This document shows, piece by piece, positions 8,391-16,880 of a stretch of DNA of 64,000 bases. The stretch spans positions 186,001-250,000 of the forward strand of contig JANNOQ010000033.1 in the NCBI GenBank assembly GCA_031399085.1. Reading direction: 5' to 3'. Under the pieces are notes generated by a model. That model did no database searches and had not been told where the DNA came from. It saw only the letters and a list, made by a program, of their open reading frames with translations. The stretch comes from R-RK-3 sp031399085 (GTDB lineage: Bacteria > Pseudomonadota > Alphaproteobacteria > Rhizobiales > Rhodomicrobiaceae). Every line of letters begins with the position of its first letter. The stretch's first letter is position 1. Both the position numbers and the translations under genes were made by a program.

Positions 8391-8957
8391 TCAGCCCGAC
8401 ACGGCGGTCAGCCGCTCGGCGCGCCGGAGCCGGTCGATCCGCCGCTGCAAATAGGGCGAAAAAAATCCCTCGTAGCGCGCCCACAAATCCGGATCGCGCC
8501 AATCATTTCCCGTGATCCACCCCCGGCAATTTTTCGAGCCGCAGCTGCAGAAAAACTCGTCATAGCAGGAGCCGTCGGCCATGGCGTAATCGAACGTAAT
8601 CTCCTCGCCGGACGCAATGTTGCGCATGGCAACGAGCGAAATCTGCCCGGACAGCCCTGCATTCGGATCGCAGCAATGATTGACATAATCCGGCGGCTCA
8701 CCGGCGTCGATGGAGGTCAGATAAAGCCCCTCCTCGACCTGCACTGTGTATGTCTTAAGTGTGGGAGAAAGGAACGGCAGTTCCTCCCAGCTTACGATCC
8801 GTCCGCTCCATACGCCGATCAGCTCGCCCGCCGGGATAGGCTCGCGGGCGATGACAGCGTGCCCCCCTTTTGCGGTAGCCCTTGCGACGGTGCATTTCGG
8901 GGATAGGTAAGAGAATGAGCGCTGCGCCACGACAGGCTCGGCCAACTCGGATTGCAT
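8391..8957 (-). CDS. SET-domain protein, putative lysine methyltransferase
   Basis: 188 residues forming almost a bare SET domain. Seen are HAVIAREPIPAGELIGVWSG (33-52), the pseudoknot motif YVNHCCDPNAGL with N93-H94, and GEEITFDYA with the catalytic-type Tyr124. A cysteine cluster FCSCGSKNCRGWI (C137, C139, C144) resembles a eukaryotic post-SET zinc site, which would be completed by a cysteine of the NHCC motif. The family transfers methyl groups from S-adenosylmethionine to protein lysines. Bacterial SET proteins are known in chlamydiae, legionellae and some alphaproteobacteria, but the target here is unknown. It stands alone between two intergenic stretches, with no partner gene. Confidence 0.85.
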   Translation of the reverse strand: MQSELAEPVVAQRSFSYLSPKCTVARATAKGGHAVIAREPIPAGELIGVWSGRIVSWEELPFLSPTLKTYTVQVEEGLYLTSIDAGEPPDYVNHCCDPNAGLSGQISLVAMRNIASGEEITFDYAMADGSCYDEFFCSCGSKNCRGWITGNDWRDPDLWARYEGFFSPYLQRRIDRLRRAERLTAVSG

Positions 8958-9374
8958 CGATAATCACCGAATGAAAGCAATTCGTCATGGTTGGGAAGCT
9001 GTCGCCCGCGCGCTGCGAAGGCGGACCGCCCGATGTCAGTTGAAGGAGAAACGTTGGCGGATCAGCACCGCAGTTTCGACGACCGGCGTTGGGCCGTCGA
9101 TCGGGGATGTGATCCGAATGGGCCCACGAATTGGCAAACATCCTGCCGCGAGACGCGCCGCCAGAGATTATGCCGTTCTTTCGGTTTCATTCGGGTCGGG
9201 CTAGGCCGCATTGAGTTTGTGGCATGATCTCGCCAGCCTCCGCAGGCGTGGCGAAAAGTTCAGTTGATCTTATGCATTAACACATAAGCGATGGCCGCGC
9301 GATTACGAAAAATTTGCACATTCGATTTTACTCATAAATAAATCACCGGCCCGCACGAGGCTTTCCAATGCGCA
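8958..9374. other. Intergenic stretch without recognisable gene
   Basis: 417 bp between the SET protein and the CsaA-like gene. The first 250 bp have normal high GC; the part from about 9265 to 9360 is clearly AT-rich, with ATTAACACATAAG and a CATAAATAAATCA run. Candidate reading frames here lack ribosome-binding sites and family resemblance. It may carry the promoter of the SET gene; I see no terminator or repeat. Confidence 0.5.
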
Positions 9375-9731
9375 TTAGAATAACCTGCCGCCATCCGGCA
9401 CTTTCAACGTCGGCGCGATCAGCACGACGCCGCCATTGGCGTCCGGAAAGCCGAGCGTGAGAACTTCGGACATGAACTTTCCAATTTGGCGCGGCGGAAA
9501 GTTTACGACCGCCGCAACTTGCTGGCCTTTAAGCGCATCAATTGCGTAATTTTTGGTGATCTGCACTGAGCTTTTGCGTATGCCGACCACCGGGCCAAAG
9601 TCGATCCACAGCTTGAAGGCCGGCTTGCGCGCTTCGGGAAATGGCTGGGCGTCGATGATCGTGCCGACACGAATGTCGACCGCTTCGAAATCCTCATAGC
9701 CGATGATCGCGGGCGGCGCGGTTTCGGTCAT
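9375..9731 (-). CDS. csaA: CsaA-like tRNA-binding-domain protein
   Basis: 118 residues comprising a single EMAP/tRNA-binding OB fold. FEAVDIRVGTIIDAQPFPEARKPA (15-38) is the family opening, and QVAAVVNFPPRQIGKFMSEVLTLGF the typical end of the fold. The same domain occurs at the C-terminus of methionyl-tRNA synthetase and at the N-terminus of PheT; free-standing versions are called CsaA and act as dimers with tRNA-binding and chaperone-like activity. Length matches the family. It begins 15 bp after the stop of the TetR gene on the same strand, so they may be co-transcribed. Confidence 0.9.
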   Translation of the reverse strand: MTETAPPAIIGYEDFEAVDIRVGTIIDAQPFPEARKPAFKLWIDFGPVVGIRKSSVQITKNYAIDALKGQQVAAVVNFPPRQIGKFMSEVLTLGFPDANGGVVLIAPTLKVPDGGRLF

Positions 9732-9746
9732 TCGCTCTGACCTTGC

Positions 9747-10475
9747 CTACAATGCGGGAGCGGCGCCCGGTTCCGTACCGCCCGGGGCATGACCGTTGGC
9801 CACTGTGGACCCTCCATTCGACGGCTGGGCCGAGCCCGTGTCGTGCGATCCGCGGGCGCCGCGCGTGGTCAGATTGGACCAAACCCTTGCCGCCGCAGCG
9901 CCGAAATCGTCGACACGCTGCATGAATCGCTCGCCGCGCCGCAGCCGGCTGTCGAGAGCGGCCATTGTCCGCGCAAGTCCCAAATCGTCATCCTCCAGCC
10001 AGATGTCGAAAACGCGGGCATAGATACTCATCAAGCCTGGCACCCGCATCGCACCACGCGAGCCTTCCGCGTCGATACCGGCGGCGGCTAGCATCCAGTA
10101 AAGCGAACGGGCGGCCACGCCGAACTGCGCCAAGCTCTCACCGGGCCGGTATTGCAGATCGGCCTTGATCCGCGCCAAGCCAGGTTTGTGCGGCGCCATC
10201 AGCTCGAACCGGGTCATCAGCACATCGAACAGCCGGTCGCGCGGGGCAAGCGTTGCATCGGCTGCGGTGATCTTGGCCAGCACAGCGTCGTCCACCCTGC
10301 GCGTATAGGCGGCTAGAATATGCGCCTTCGAGGAGAATTCCTTACGGAACTCGACTAGGGTGACGCCAGCCTCATTGGCGATCTGATCGAGGCTGAGCCC
10401 GGTCCAGCCCTTGCTTGCGGCAAGGCGTAACGCCGCCTCGATGATCTTTCCCTTGTGGCTCGTGAGGTCCAGCAT
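9747..10475 (-). CDS. TetR/COQ9-like regulator
   Basis: 242 residues. The N-terminal helix-turn-helix is GKIIEAALRLAASKGWTGLSLDQIANEAGVTLVEFRKEF (about 9-47), the TetR pattern. The central part (FDVLMTRFELMAPHKPGLARIKADLQYRP, SLYWMLAAAGID) recalls the TetR-like domain found in COQ9-related proteins of alphaproteobacteria, so it may be misread as COQ9. The last 40 residues are low-complexity Gly/Ala/Pro/Thr. Ligand and targets are unknown; it lies directly upstream of the csaA-like gene on the same strand. Confidence 0.8.
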   Translation of the reverse strand: MLDLTSHKGKIIEAALRLAASKGWTGLSLDQIANEAGVTLVEFRKEFSSKAHILAAYTRRVDDAVLAKITAADATLAPRDRLFDVLMTRFELMAPHKPGLARIKADLQYRPGESLAQFGVAARSLYWMLAAAGIDAEGSRGAMRVPGLMSIYARVFDIWLEDDDLGLARTMAALDSRLRRGERFMQRVDDFGAAAARVWSNLTTRGARGSHDTGSAQPSNGGSTVANGHAPGGTEPGAAPAL

Positions 10476-10535
10476 GGCTCGGCTCCATGGTCTTACAGCG
10501 GCTATTCGCTGTCCGACAGTTAATGACGAACGCGA

Positions 10536-11114
10536 TTAACTTAAAGGCTGAATGACTCGCAGACCTCCAGCAAGTTCGCGGTGGCGGCCAAGCCTCGTCA
10601 CGAGCGCTTCGAGGCGCTGGTCGAAAATGCCGCAGTCGCGCAAGTGGCGCACGGTGTTCACCACATAGTCGATATTGGCACCCGACCGCCCGCGACCGCG
10701 GCGCACCAGCCCCGCCTGCACCTCAAGCGGCAGGTTAGCGGCATATTGGCGATGATGGCGGTTCACCATGTAGCAAAGCGCCTTCACCTCCCGGCGTTCA
10801 CCCGACATCAGCACGACATCCCGACTCACTGGCCGGTAGACGTTGGTGACTTGCTCGCGGCGGCGCAGATACCCTAAAGTTCCGCGCGCGTGCCGGGCGG
10901 AAATGTGGAATGCGAGCCCTTCGCAGCGGCCCCCGGCATCCAGGCCGAGCACCAGCCCAGGATGGCGCTTCGTGCCGCGATGAACATGCGAATAAACGCA
11001 GAGCGCCCGGTGCGCGCCCGGCAGGATCGCATGGACGCTTTCTTCATATGCAAAGCCGGGCCGCCACATGAGCGAGCCATAGCCGAACACCCAAATCCCA
11101 TCGTCCGCGCTCAC
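10536..11114 (-). CDS. Gamma-glutamylcyclotransferase, ChaC family
   Basis: 192 residues. The fold signature VFGYGSLMWRPGFAYEES (9-26) and later GLAFHISARHARGTLGYLRRREQ are those of ChaC-like enzymes, which cleave the gamma-glutamyl bond of glutathione to give 5-oxoproline and Cys-Gly. The start is the GTG at 11114 that overlaps the tyrC stop as GTGA; a longer in-frame reading to 11618 lies entirely within tyrC and is rejected. Translational coupling to tyrC is likely. The link to aromatic amino-acid genes is probably organisational rather than metabolic. Confidence 0.88.
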   Translation of the reverse strand: MSADDGIWVFGYGSLMWRPGFAYEESVHAILPGAHRALCVYSHVHRGTKRHPGLVLGLDAGGRCEGLAFHISARHARGTLGYLRRREQVTNVYRPVSRDVVLMSGERREVKALCYMVNRHHRQYAANLPLEVQAGLVRRGRGRSGANIDYVVNTVRHLRDCGIFDQRLEALVTRLGRHRELAGGLRVIQPLS

Positions 11115-12055
11115 GCCGATTTTTTCTTTTCCGCCGCCGTGCCGTGCGGACGCCCGAAATCGGGGTCCGGCGTCTCCTGGCCGGCGTCGATGATGCCGCG
11201 CCGGATCGCGCGGGTTTTGGTGAACAGCTCGAACAGCGCATCGCCATCGCCCCAGCGGATGGCGCGCTGCAAGGCGGTCAAATCTTCGGTAAAGCGCCCG
11301 AGCATTTCGAGCACGGCGTCCTTGTTGTTGAGGAACACGTCGCGCCACATGGTCGGGTCGGAGGCCGCGATGCGGGTAAAATCGCGGAAGCCGCCGGCCG
11401 AGAATTTGACCACTTCCTTTTCCGTCACCGTCTCCAGATCGGAAGCCGTGCCGACGATGTTGTAGGCGATCAGATGCGGCACATGGCTGGTGATGGCGAG
11501 CACCAGATCGTGATGCTCCGGCGTCATGATCTCGACGGATGAGCCGCAGGCCTCCCAGAAGCGCTTCAGTTTCGCCACGGCTTCGGGAGACGTCTCCGGC
11601 GGTGGGGTCAGGATGCACCAGCGCCCATCGAACAGCTCGGCGAAGCCGGATTCAGGGCCGGAATGCTCGGTGCCGGCGATGGGATGGCCAGGTATGAAAT
11701 GCACGCCTTTGGGCAGATGCGGGCCGACATCGCGGACGACCGCCGTTTTGACCGACCCGGCATCGGAAACGATCGCGCCGGGCGATAGCGCCGGGCCGAT
11801 GGTCTCGGCGATGGCCGCGAAGGCACCGACAGGGGTGCACAAAATGACCAGATCGGCGCCCGCGACGGCTTTGGCGGGATCGGCATAGATGGCGTCGCAA
11901 AGCTTCAAGCCTTCGGCGGCCTTCCGTGTCGCCTCGGATTTTGCCGCACCGGTGACTCGCCTCGCAATCCCGCCACGCCGGATTGCATGGCTAAGCGAGG
12001 ACCCGATCAGGCCAAGTCCGATCAGCGCCACATGATCGAATAAGGGGCTAGCCAT
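11111..12055 (-). CDS. tyrC: Prephenate/arogenate dehydrogenase
   Basis: 314 residues. The dinucleotide-binding motif is VALIGLGLIGSSL (9-21), followed by VILCTPVGAF and VSDAGSVKTAVV; the catalytic His is in FIPGHPIAGTEHSG. The enzyme oxidatively decarboxylates prephenate (or arogenate) in tyrosine synthesis. It lacks chorismate mutase and ACT domains, as usual for the alphaproteobacterial TyrA/TyrC form. It overlaps hisC by 8 bp and the ChaC-like gene by 4 bp. The ending EKKKSA is a short basic tail. Confidence 0.94.
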   Translation of the reverse strand: MASPLFDHVALIGLGLIGSSLSHAIRRGGIARRVTGAAKSEATRKAAEGLKLCDAIYADPAKAVAGADLVILCTPVGAFAAIAETIGPALSPGAIVSDAGSVKTAVVRDVGPHLPKGVHFIPGHPIAGTEHSGPESGFAELFDGRWCILTPPPETSPEAVAKLKRFWEACGSSVEIMTPEHHDLVLAITSHVPHLIAYNIVGTASDLETVTEKEVVKFSAGGFRDFTRIAASDPTMWRDVFLNNKDAVLEMLGRFTEDLTALQRAIRWGDGDALFELFTKTRAIRRGIIDAGQETPDPDFGRPHGTAAEKKKSA

Positions 12056-13157
12056 GGGTTCCCTTTACAAAGTCCCCGAGCGCCACTACCACCGCGCGAT
12101 TTTCGTGCTCAAGCCCAACGGTGAGGCGAAGCCCTCGCGGGATGCCGTAATTCTCCAGCCGCCGCAGAATGATCCGCCGACCCGCCAGAAACTCATCGGC
12201 GTCGGCGGCGGTGCCGCCCTTTTCGCTGCCGAAATGCAGCAACAGGAAATTCGCCGCGCTGTCCGTCACCTCGATGCCGAGCGCGCGGATTTCACGGGCG
12301 AGCCAGTCCAGCCATTCCGCATTATGCGCCTGCGCCCGCTCGATGTGAGCGCGGTCCTCAAGGGCGGCGATGGCGGCGGCCATGCCCGGTCCCGACACGT
12401 TGAACGGGCCACGAATGCGGTTCAGGACGGCGGCGATCTCGGCGGGACAGTAAACCCAGCCAATGCGGGCGCTTGCCAGCCCGTAAATCTTAGAGAACGT
12501 GCGCGTCATCACCGTGTTCGGCGTGGTCGCGACCAGCTCGATCCCCGCCTCGTAATCGTTGCGGTTTACATACTCCGCATAGGCCCCATCGAGCACGAGC
12601 AGGACCTCCTCCGGCAGCGACCTCCGCAGGCGGCGGATTTCATCGAAGGCCAGATAAGTGCCGGTCGGATTGTTCGGATTGGCGATGAAAACCGCCCGCG
12701 TGCGCGGCGTTACCCGCGCAAGGATCGCATCGACATTGGCGCGGAACCCGGTTTCCGGCGCAACAACCGGCATGGCCCCGGATGCCAGGATCACGATCTT
12801 GTAGACCAGAAATCCGTGCTCGGTGAAAATCGCCTCGTCGTCCGGTCCGAGATAGGCCTGGGCGATTAGATGGAACAGTTCGTCCGACCCGGCGCCGCAG
12901 ACCAAATGATCGGGATTGAGGCCGTAAAACCTACCGAGCGCTTCGCGCAACGCCGTCGCCGCGCCGTCCGGGTAGCGGTCGAGCTGGCCGGCGGCCTCAC
13001 GGAAGGCGGCAATGGCCTTGGGGCTCGCGCCGAGCGGGGTTTCATTGGAGGACAGCTTGATGACCGGCCCGCCGCCAGGCAGCTTGCTCCGGCCCGGCAC
13101 ATAGGGGTTAATCTCAAAAACACCCGGCCTTGCTCGCGGTCCATGCGCCAGCGACAC
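12048..13157 (-). CDS. hisC: Histidinol-phosphate / aromatic aminotransferase
   Basis: 369 residues, class I/II PLP aminotransferase of the HisC branch. Evidence includes IKLSSNETPLGASPKA, YPDGAATALREAL, FIANPNNPTGTYL, LVLDGAYAEYV and the PLP-lysine motif RTFSKIYGLASARIGW. The GTG at 13157 is chosen because AAGGAG lies six bases upstream; a longer frame to 13244 has a cysteine-rich, non-homologous start. Beside tyrC, it probably serves phenylalanine/tyrosine as well as histidine synthesis; this pairing is common in Hyphomicrobiales. It is divergent from metX. Confidence 0.93.
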   Translation of the reverse strand: MSLAHGPRARPGVFEINPYVPGRSKLPGGGPVIKLSSNETPLGASPKAIAAFREAAGQLDRYPDGAATALREALGRFYGLNPDHLVCGAGSDELFHLIAQAYLGPDDEAIFTEHGFLVYKIVILASGAMPVVAPETGFRANVDAILARVTPRTRAVFIANPNNPTGTYLAFDEIRRLRRSLPEEVLLVLDGAYAEYVNRNDYEAGIELVATTPNTVMTRTFSKIYGLASARIGWVYCPAEIAAVLNRIRGPFNVSGPGMAAAIAALEDRAHIERAQAHNAEWLDWLAREIRALGIEVTDSAANFLLLHFGSEKGGTAADADEFLAGRRIILRRLENYGIPRGLRLTVGLEHENRAVVVALGDFVKGTHG

Positions 13158-13252
13158 TTCGGTCTCCTTAACTCTTGCGGTGTACGCTCGTCCGGAACGA
13201 CAGGCGCAGCCGGGACTTTTAGGATTGGACGCAGCAGATTGCAAAGAAAAGA

Positions 13253-13280
13253 TTGACTTTACCGGTCGACACCCTAGCTA
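13253..13280 (+). promoter_or_regulatory. Candidate sigma70 promoter for metX
   Basis: TTGACT (13253-13258), a 16-bp spacer and TAGCTA (13275-13280) precede metX by about 100 bp. The leader after it is long enough for a regulatory RNA, but I could not recognise a SAM-II consensus in it. Confidence 0.35.
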
Positions 13281-13379
13281 ACGAGCAAAGCGCTGCCACA
13301 AAATCCAGCAGCCTCCGCGCGACACCGGCCCGCGCAAAGCATGGTCGCGCCGGGGCCGGGTGAGGGAGGCTCTTCTGAT

Positions 13380-14549
13380 ATGCCCCATGCGTCCGAGGCG
13401 CAGAGCGAGATCGCGCATTTTGCTGAAACCGAGCCGCTCGCATTGGACAGCGGCGGTTTACTTGCTCCTTTTTCCATCGCCTATGAGACCTATGGCGCTC
13501 TGAACGCCGCCAAGTCCAACGCCATCCTTATATGCCACGCGCTGACCCTCGACCAATATGTCGTCGGTACGAATCCGGTGACGGGCAAGCCCGGCTGGTG
13601 GGAGACCATCGTGGGTTCCGGCAAACCCGTAGATACCGACCGCTATTTCGTCATCTGTCCGAACATTATTGGCGGCTGCATGGGCTCCACCGGACCGGCC
13701 TCGATCAACCCGGCAACGGGCAGGCCTTACGGTCTGGATTTCCCGATGATCACGATCCGGGACATGGTGCGCGCCCAGGCCCGGCTCATCGAGCGCCTCG
13801 GCATTGCCGATCTGTTCTCCGTCATCGGCGGCTCGATGGGCGGGATGCAGGTGCTCGAATGGGCGGCGAGTCATGGCGACAAGGTTTTCTCGGCCGTGCC
13901 GATCGCGACCGCGCCGCGCCATTCCTCGCAGAATATCGCCTTCCACGAGGTCGGCCGCCAGGCGGTGATGGCCGATCCGGATTGGCGGCAGGGACGCTAT
14001 TTGGACGAGGGCGTGCTGCCGCGCAAGGGTCTCGCCGTCGCGCGCATGGCCGCGCATATCACCTATCTGTCGTCAAAGGCGCTGCACGAGAAATTCGGCC
14101 GCAAATTGCAGGACCGCGAGACGCTGACCTTCGGCTTCGACGCCGATTTCCAGGTGGAGAGCTATCTGCGCTATCAGGGCTCGACCTTCGTCGACCGGTT
14201 CGACGCCAATTCTTATCTCTATATCACGCGGGCCATGGATTATTTCGACCTTGCGGCGGATCATGGCGGCACGCTCGCCAACGCCTTCAAGGGCATCAAA
14301 ACACGATTTTGCGTCGTCTCCTTCACCAGCGACTGGCTCTATCCGACGCGGGACAGCCGCGAGATCGTGCGGGCGCTGAACACGGTCGCGGCCAATGTCA
14401 GTTTCGTCGAAATCGAGTCCGACAAGGGGCATGACGCCTTTCTATTGCATGAGCCGGAGCTGTTCGACACCGTCGGCGGTTTCCTGAACGCGGCCGCGAT
14501 GCGGCGGGGCATCGCTCCCGCGCGCCGCCGCGCCTTAGCGAGCGCCTGA
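13380..14549 (+). CDS. metX: Homoserine O-acetyltransferase
   Basis: 389 residues, alpha/beta-hydrolase fold. The nucleophile elbow is GGSMGG with Ser152; SDWLYPTRDSREI and DKGHDAFLLHE supply the Asp and His of the triad. Other hallmarks are ICHALTLDQYVVG and PNIIGGCMGSTGPASINPATG. MetX transfers an acyl group from acetyl-CoA to homoserine at the entry to methionine synthesis; some members use succinyl-CoA. The ATG at 13380 is preceded by GGAGG at 10 bases; an in-frame ATG at 13341 has no ribosome site. metW follows after 2 bp, the classical metXW pair. Confidence 0.95.
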   Translation: MPHASEAQSEIAHFAETEPLALDSGGLLAPFSIAYETYGALNAAKSNAILICHALTLDQYVVGTNPVTGKPGWWETIVGSGKPVDTDRYFVICPNIIGGCMGSTGPASINPATGRPYGLDFPMITIRDMVRAQARLIERLGIADLFSVIGGSMGGMQVLEWAASHGDKVFSAVPIATAPRHSSQNIAFHEVGRQAVMADPDWRQGRYLDEGVLPRKGLAVARMAAHITYLSSKALHEKFGRKLQDRETLTFGFDADFQVESYLRYQGSTFVDRFDANSYLYITRAMDYFDLAADHGGTLANAFKGIKTRFCVVSFTSDWLYPTRDSREIVRALNTVAANVSFVEIESDKGHDAFLLHEPELFDTVGGFLNAAAMRRGIAPARRRALASA

Positions 14550-14551
14550 CC

Positions 14552-15187
14552 TTGCGCGCGCTCGGCACGCCACCAATGGTCCCGGCCCGCGTCGATCATC
14601 TGCTGATCGCGGAAATGGTGGAGCGAAACGCGCGCGTCGTTGACATCGGCTGCGGCGACGGCGAGCTTTTGTCGCTGCTCGAAATGCAGCGCGATGTGGA
14701 CGGGCGCGGCATCGAGCTGATCCAGTCCAACGTCAATTTGTGCGTGGCGCGCGGGCTGTCCGTCATCCAGGGCGACGCGGACCGCGACCTTGTGCACTAC
14801 CCGGATAAGAGCTTCGACTACGCCATTCTGAGCCAAACGCTTCAGGCGACGCGCCATCCGCGCCATGTGCTGGAGCAGCTTTTGCGCATCGGCCGGCACG
14901 CCATCGTCTCATTCCCCAATTTCGGCCATTGGCGCGTGCGGCTGCAATTCCTCATTCAGGGCCGGATGCCGGTGACGCCGAACCTGCCCGAGCCGTGGCA
15001 CCAAACGCAGAATATCCACCATTGCACCATCAAGGATTTCCTGGAGCTGTGCGCGGCGGTTGACGCAAAGGTGGAGCGCACGGTGGCGCTCAACGCCTAT
15101 GGCATGCGCATGGGGCTGAACCTGCCGCTCGCCTGGCATAATCTGATCGGCGAGCAGGCCGTGTTTCTGTTGACGCGCAACGGCTGA
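14552..15187 (+). CDS. metW: Methionine biosynthesis protein MetW
   Basis: Up to 211 residues, with the SAM-dependent methyltransferase motif VVDIGCGDGELLSLL and SFDYAILSQTLQATRHP, FPNFGHWRVRLQFLIQGRMP and PEPWHQTQNIHHCTIKDF, which are diagnostic for MetW. MetW works with MetX; in some bacteria MetX needs it for full activity. The start is uncertain: a TTG at 14552 two bases after the metX stop suggests coupling, and an ATG at 14576 would remove eight residues. Neither has a clear ribosome site. Confidence 0.93.
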   Translation: MRALGTPPMVPARVDHLLIAEMVERNARVVDIGCGDGELLSLLEMQRDVDGRGIELIQSNVNLCVARGLSVIQGDADRDLVHYPDKSFDYAILSQTLQATRHPRHVLEQLLRIGRHAIVSFPNFGHWRVRLQFLIQGRMPVTPNLPEPWHQTQNIHHCTIKDFLELCAAVDAKVERTVALNAYGMRMGLNLPLAWHNLIGEQAVFLLTRNG

Positions 15188-15264
15188 GTGCAAATGCGCC
15201 ACTTGGCCGGGCGACCTTGACAGCTTTGTCCGGCCGGGCCTAAATCGTCGGCGTCGATCTTGGC

Positions 15265-15339
15265 GGACGCGTAGCTCAGCGGCAGAGCATTCGCTTCACA
15301 CGCGAAGGGTCACTGGTTCAATCCCAGTCGCGTCCACCA
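15265..15339 (+). tRNA. tRNA-Val (anticodon CAC)
   Basis: A 75-base cloverleaf. Acceptor arms GGACGCG and CGCGTCC pair fully; the D stem is GCTC/GAGC, the anticodon stem TTCGC/GCGAA encloses loop TTCACAC, giving anticodon CAC, and the T stem ACTGG/CCAGT encloses TTCAATC. The discriminator base is A and CCA is encoded. It lies between metW and the acyl-CoA dehydrogenase gene, reading in the same direction. Confidence 0.97.
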
Positions 15340-15383
15340 TCCTTATTGCTTGTCGCCGCGCATGCTAGGCGCGACAGAAATTC

Positions 15384-15509
15384 CTAGTACAGATCCTGTA
15401 CCGATACCCCCGCTGCCGGAGTCACCGAGTTCTGGAAGAAACAAAGGCGAAGGCAGCTTTTGGCGGCAGAGCGGCGCCAATTCCCGCTCTAGTACAGTTT
15501 CAGGACTAG
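15384..15509. repeat. Paired CTAGTACAG palindromic sites upstream of acyl-CoA dehydrogenase
   Basis: The 9-mer CTAGTACAG occurs at 15384-15392 and again at 15489-15497. The first copy is part of the perfect palindrome GTACAG-ATC-CTGTAC (15387-15401); the second lies in CTAGT-N11-ACTAG (15489-15509). They flank the region where a promoter for the gene at 15579 should be, so they could be operator half-sites for an unidentified regulator. Confidence 0.3.
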
Positions 15510-15578
15510 AGGCCGGAAGGCAGCCGCATCCATGATGGCGCATCCTCACTCCACGCAGCAAATGCAAAGGGAAATGCC

Positions 15579-16736
15579 ATGAACGCAGCCACCGCTTCCA
15601 GCATCGAAACGACGATACGGCCCGGTGCGGTCGAAATCGCCAACAGGCTCGGCCCGATTTTTGCCAGCCGCGCCAATGACACGAGCGATGAGGACAAATA
15701 TGTTGCCGACAATTTCGCGCTGTTGAAAACCTCGGGGCTGGTCGAAGCCGGGGTGCCGCGCGAGCTGGGCGGCGGCGGCGCGGACATCGACGAGCTAGCG
15801 GCCATGCTCCGGATCCTCGCCTATTATTGTGGCTCGACCGGCCTGGCATTCTCCATGCACACCCACCAGGTCGCCATTCCGGCATGGCGCTGGTCGCACC
15901 AGAAAGCGGCCGCCGTCGAACCGCTGCTGAAGCGGATCGCGATGGAACGGATCTTTCTGCTTTCGAGTGGCGGATCCGACTGGATCGGCGGTTCTGGCAC
16001 GGCCGAGAAGGTGGAGGGGGGCTACCGCATCAATGCGCGCAAGGTTTTTACCTCAGGAGCGCCCACGGGTGACATTCTCATGACCGGGGCGGTGCTGGAA
16101 AGCGCCGGCGAGCCGGCAACGGTGCTGCATTTCGGCATCCCCATGAGCTCGCCGCAAGTTAAGGTGCTCGACACATGGCGCACGCTCGGCATGCGCGCCA
16201 CCGGCTCGCACGATGTCCTGATCGAGGGGCATGTGGTGCCCGAGGCTGCCGTTGCCGTGCGGCGCAAGGCAGGCGAGTGGCACCCGATCTTCCACACCAT
16301 CGGCACGATCGCTTTCCCGCTGATCTACAGTGTCTATCTCGGGGTCGCCGAGAGCGCGCGGGACCTTGCCATCGGCTTGGCCAAAAGGAAAAGCCCCGGC
16401 CGGCATACGATCGAACTTGCCGGCCGCATGGAGACGGAGTTGGCGGCCGCCCGCTTCGCGCTGGAGTCGATGTTGGCCGCCGTCCATGTCAATGCGCCAT
16501 CGGCCACCTCGATCAATCAGGTCATGATCGGGCGGACGCTCGTCGCGCGCCACGCAATCGCAACGGTCGAATATGCGATGGAAGTCGCGGGAGGCGCGGG
16601 GTTTTACCGTTCGGCGGGCCTGGAACGCAGGTTCCGCGATATTCAGGCCGCCCGTTACCACCCACTGCAGTCGGGGCCGCAGGCCGAATATGCTGGCTCC
16701 ATGGCTCTCGGGCTGCCGGTCGAACACATATTCTAA
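15579..16736 (+). CDS. Acyl-CoA dehydrogenase family flavoprotein
   Basis: 385 residues. The protein shows the family fold: helical N-domain (PRELGGGGADIDELAAMLRILAYYCGSTGLAFSMHTHQ), beta domain (LLSSGGSDWIGGSGTAEKVEGGYRINARKVFTSGAP) and C-terminal helices ending VEYAMEVAGGAGFYRSAGLERRFRDIQAARYHPLQ. FAD-dependent alpha,beta-dehydrogenation of acyl-CoA is the family reaction, but the usual catalytic Glu position cannot be assigned with certainty, and several family members are monooxygenases of the DszC/SfnB type, so substrate is open. The gene is preceded by a 240-bp region and followed by a strong terminator, suggesting a single-gene unit. Confidence 0.85.
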   Translation: MNAATASSIETTIRPGAVEIANRLGPIFASRANDTSDEDKYVADNFALLKTSGLVEAGVPRELGGGGADIDELAAMLRILAYYCGSTGLAFSMHTHQVAIPAWRWSHQKAAAVEPLLKRIAMERIFLLSSGGSDWIGGSGTAEKVEGGYRINARKVFTSGAPTGDILMTGAVLESAGEPATVLHFGIPMSSPQVKVLDTWRTLGMRATGSHDVLIEGHVVPEAAVAVRRKAGEWHPIFHTIGTIAFPLIYSVYLGVAESARDLAIGLAKRKSPGRHTIELAGRMETELAAARFALESMLAAVHVNAPSATSINQVMIGRTLVARHAIATVEYAMEVAGGAGFYRSAGLERRFRDIQAARYHPLQSGPQAEYAGSMALGLPVEHIF

Positions 16737-16752
16737 GTGGCAGCCGGCAAGC

Positions 16753-16796
16753 GGCCCCGGCGGCGACCCAGAAGGGCGTGCCGGGGCCTATTTTGG
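16753..16796 (+). terminator. Intrinsic terminator after the acyl-CoA dehydrogenase gene
   Basis: A perfect 9-bp stem, GGCCCCGGC (16753-16761) with GCCGGGGCC (16780-16788), is followed by TATTTT. It lies 16 bp behind the stop codon on the plus strand. Confidence 0.7.
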
Positions 16797-16880
16797 CATA
16801 AAACAGTCTATCTCGAGGACAGGATCGAACCGGGCGCTGCAGCCAAACAAAGAACTGCGTCAATCGCCATAGATGGGGCC

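Noticed and set aside
11115..11618. N-terminal extension of the ChaC-like frame
   Set aside because: It runs in an alternative frame within tyrC; family homology begins at the GTG that overlaps the tyrC stop.
13281..13379. SAM-II riboswitch before metX
   Set aside because: SAM-II elements are common before metX in this class, but I could not place the conserved stem-loop and pseudoknot bases in this leader; a covariance search would decide.
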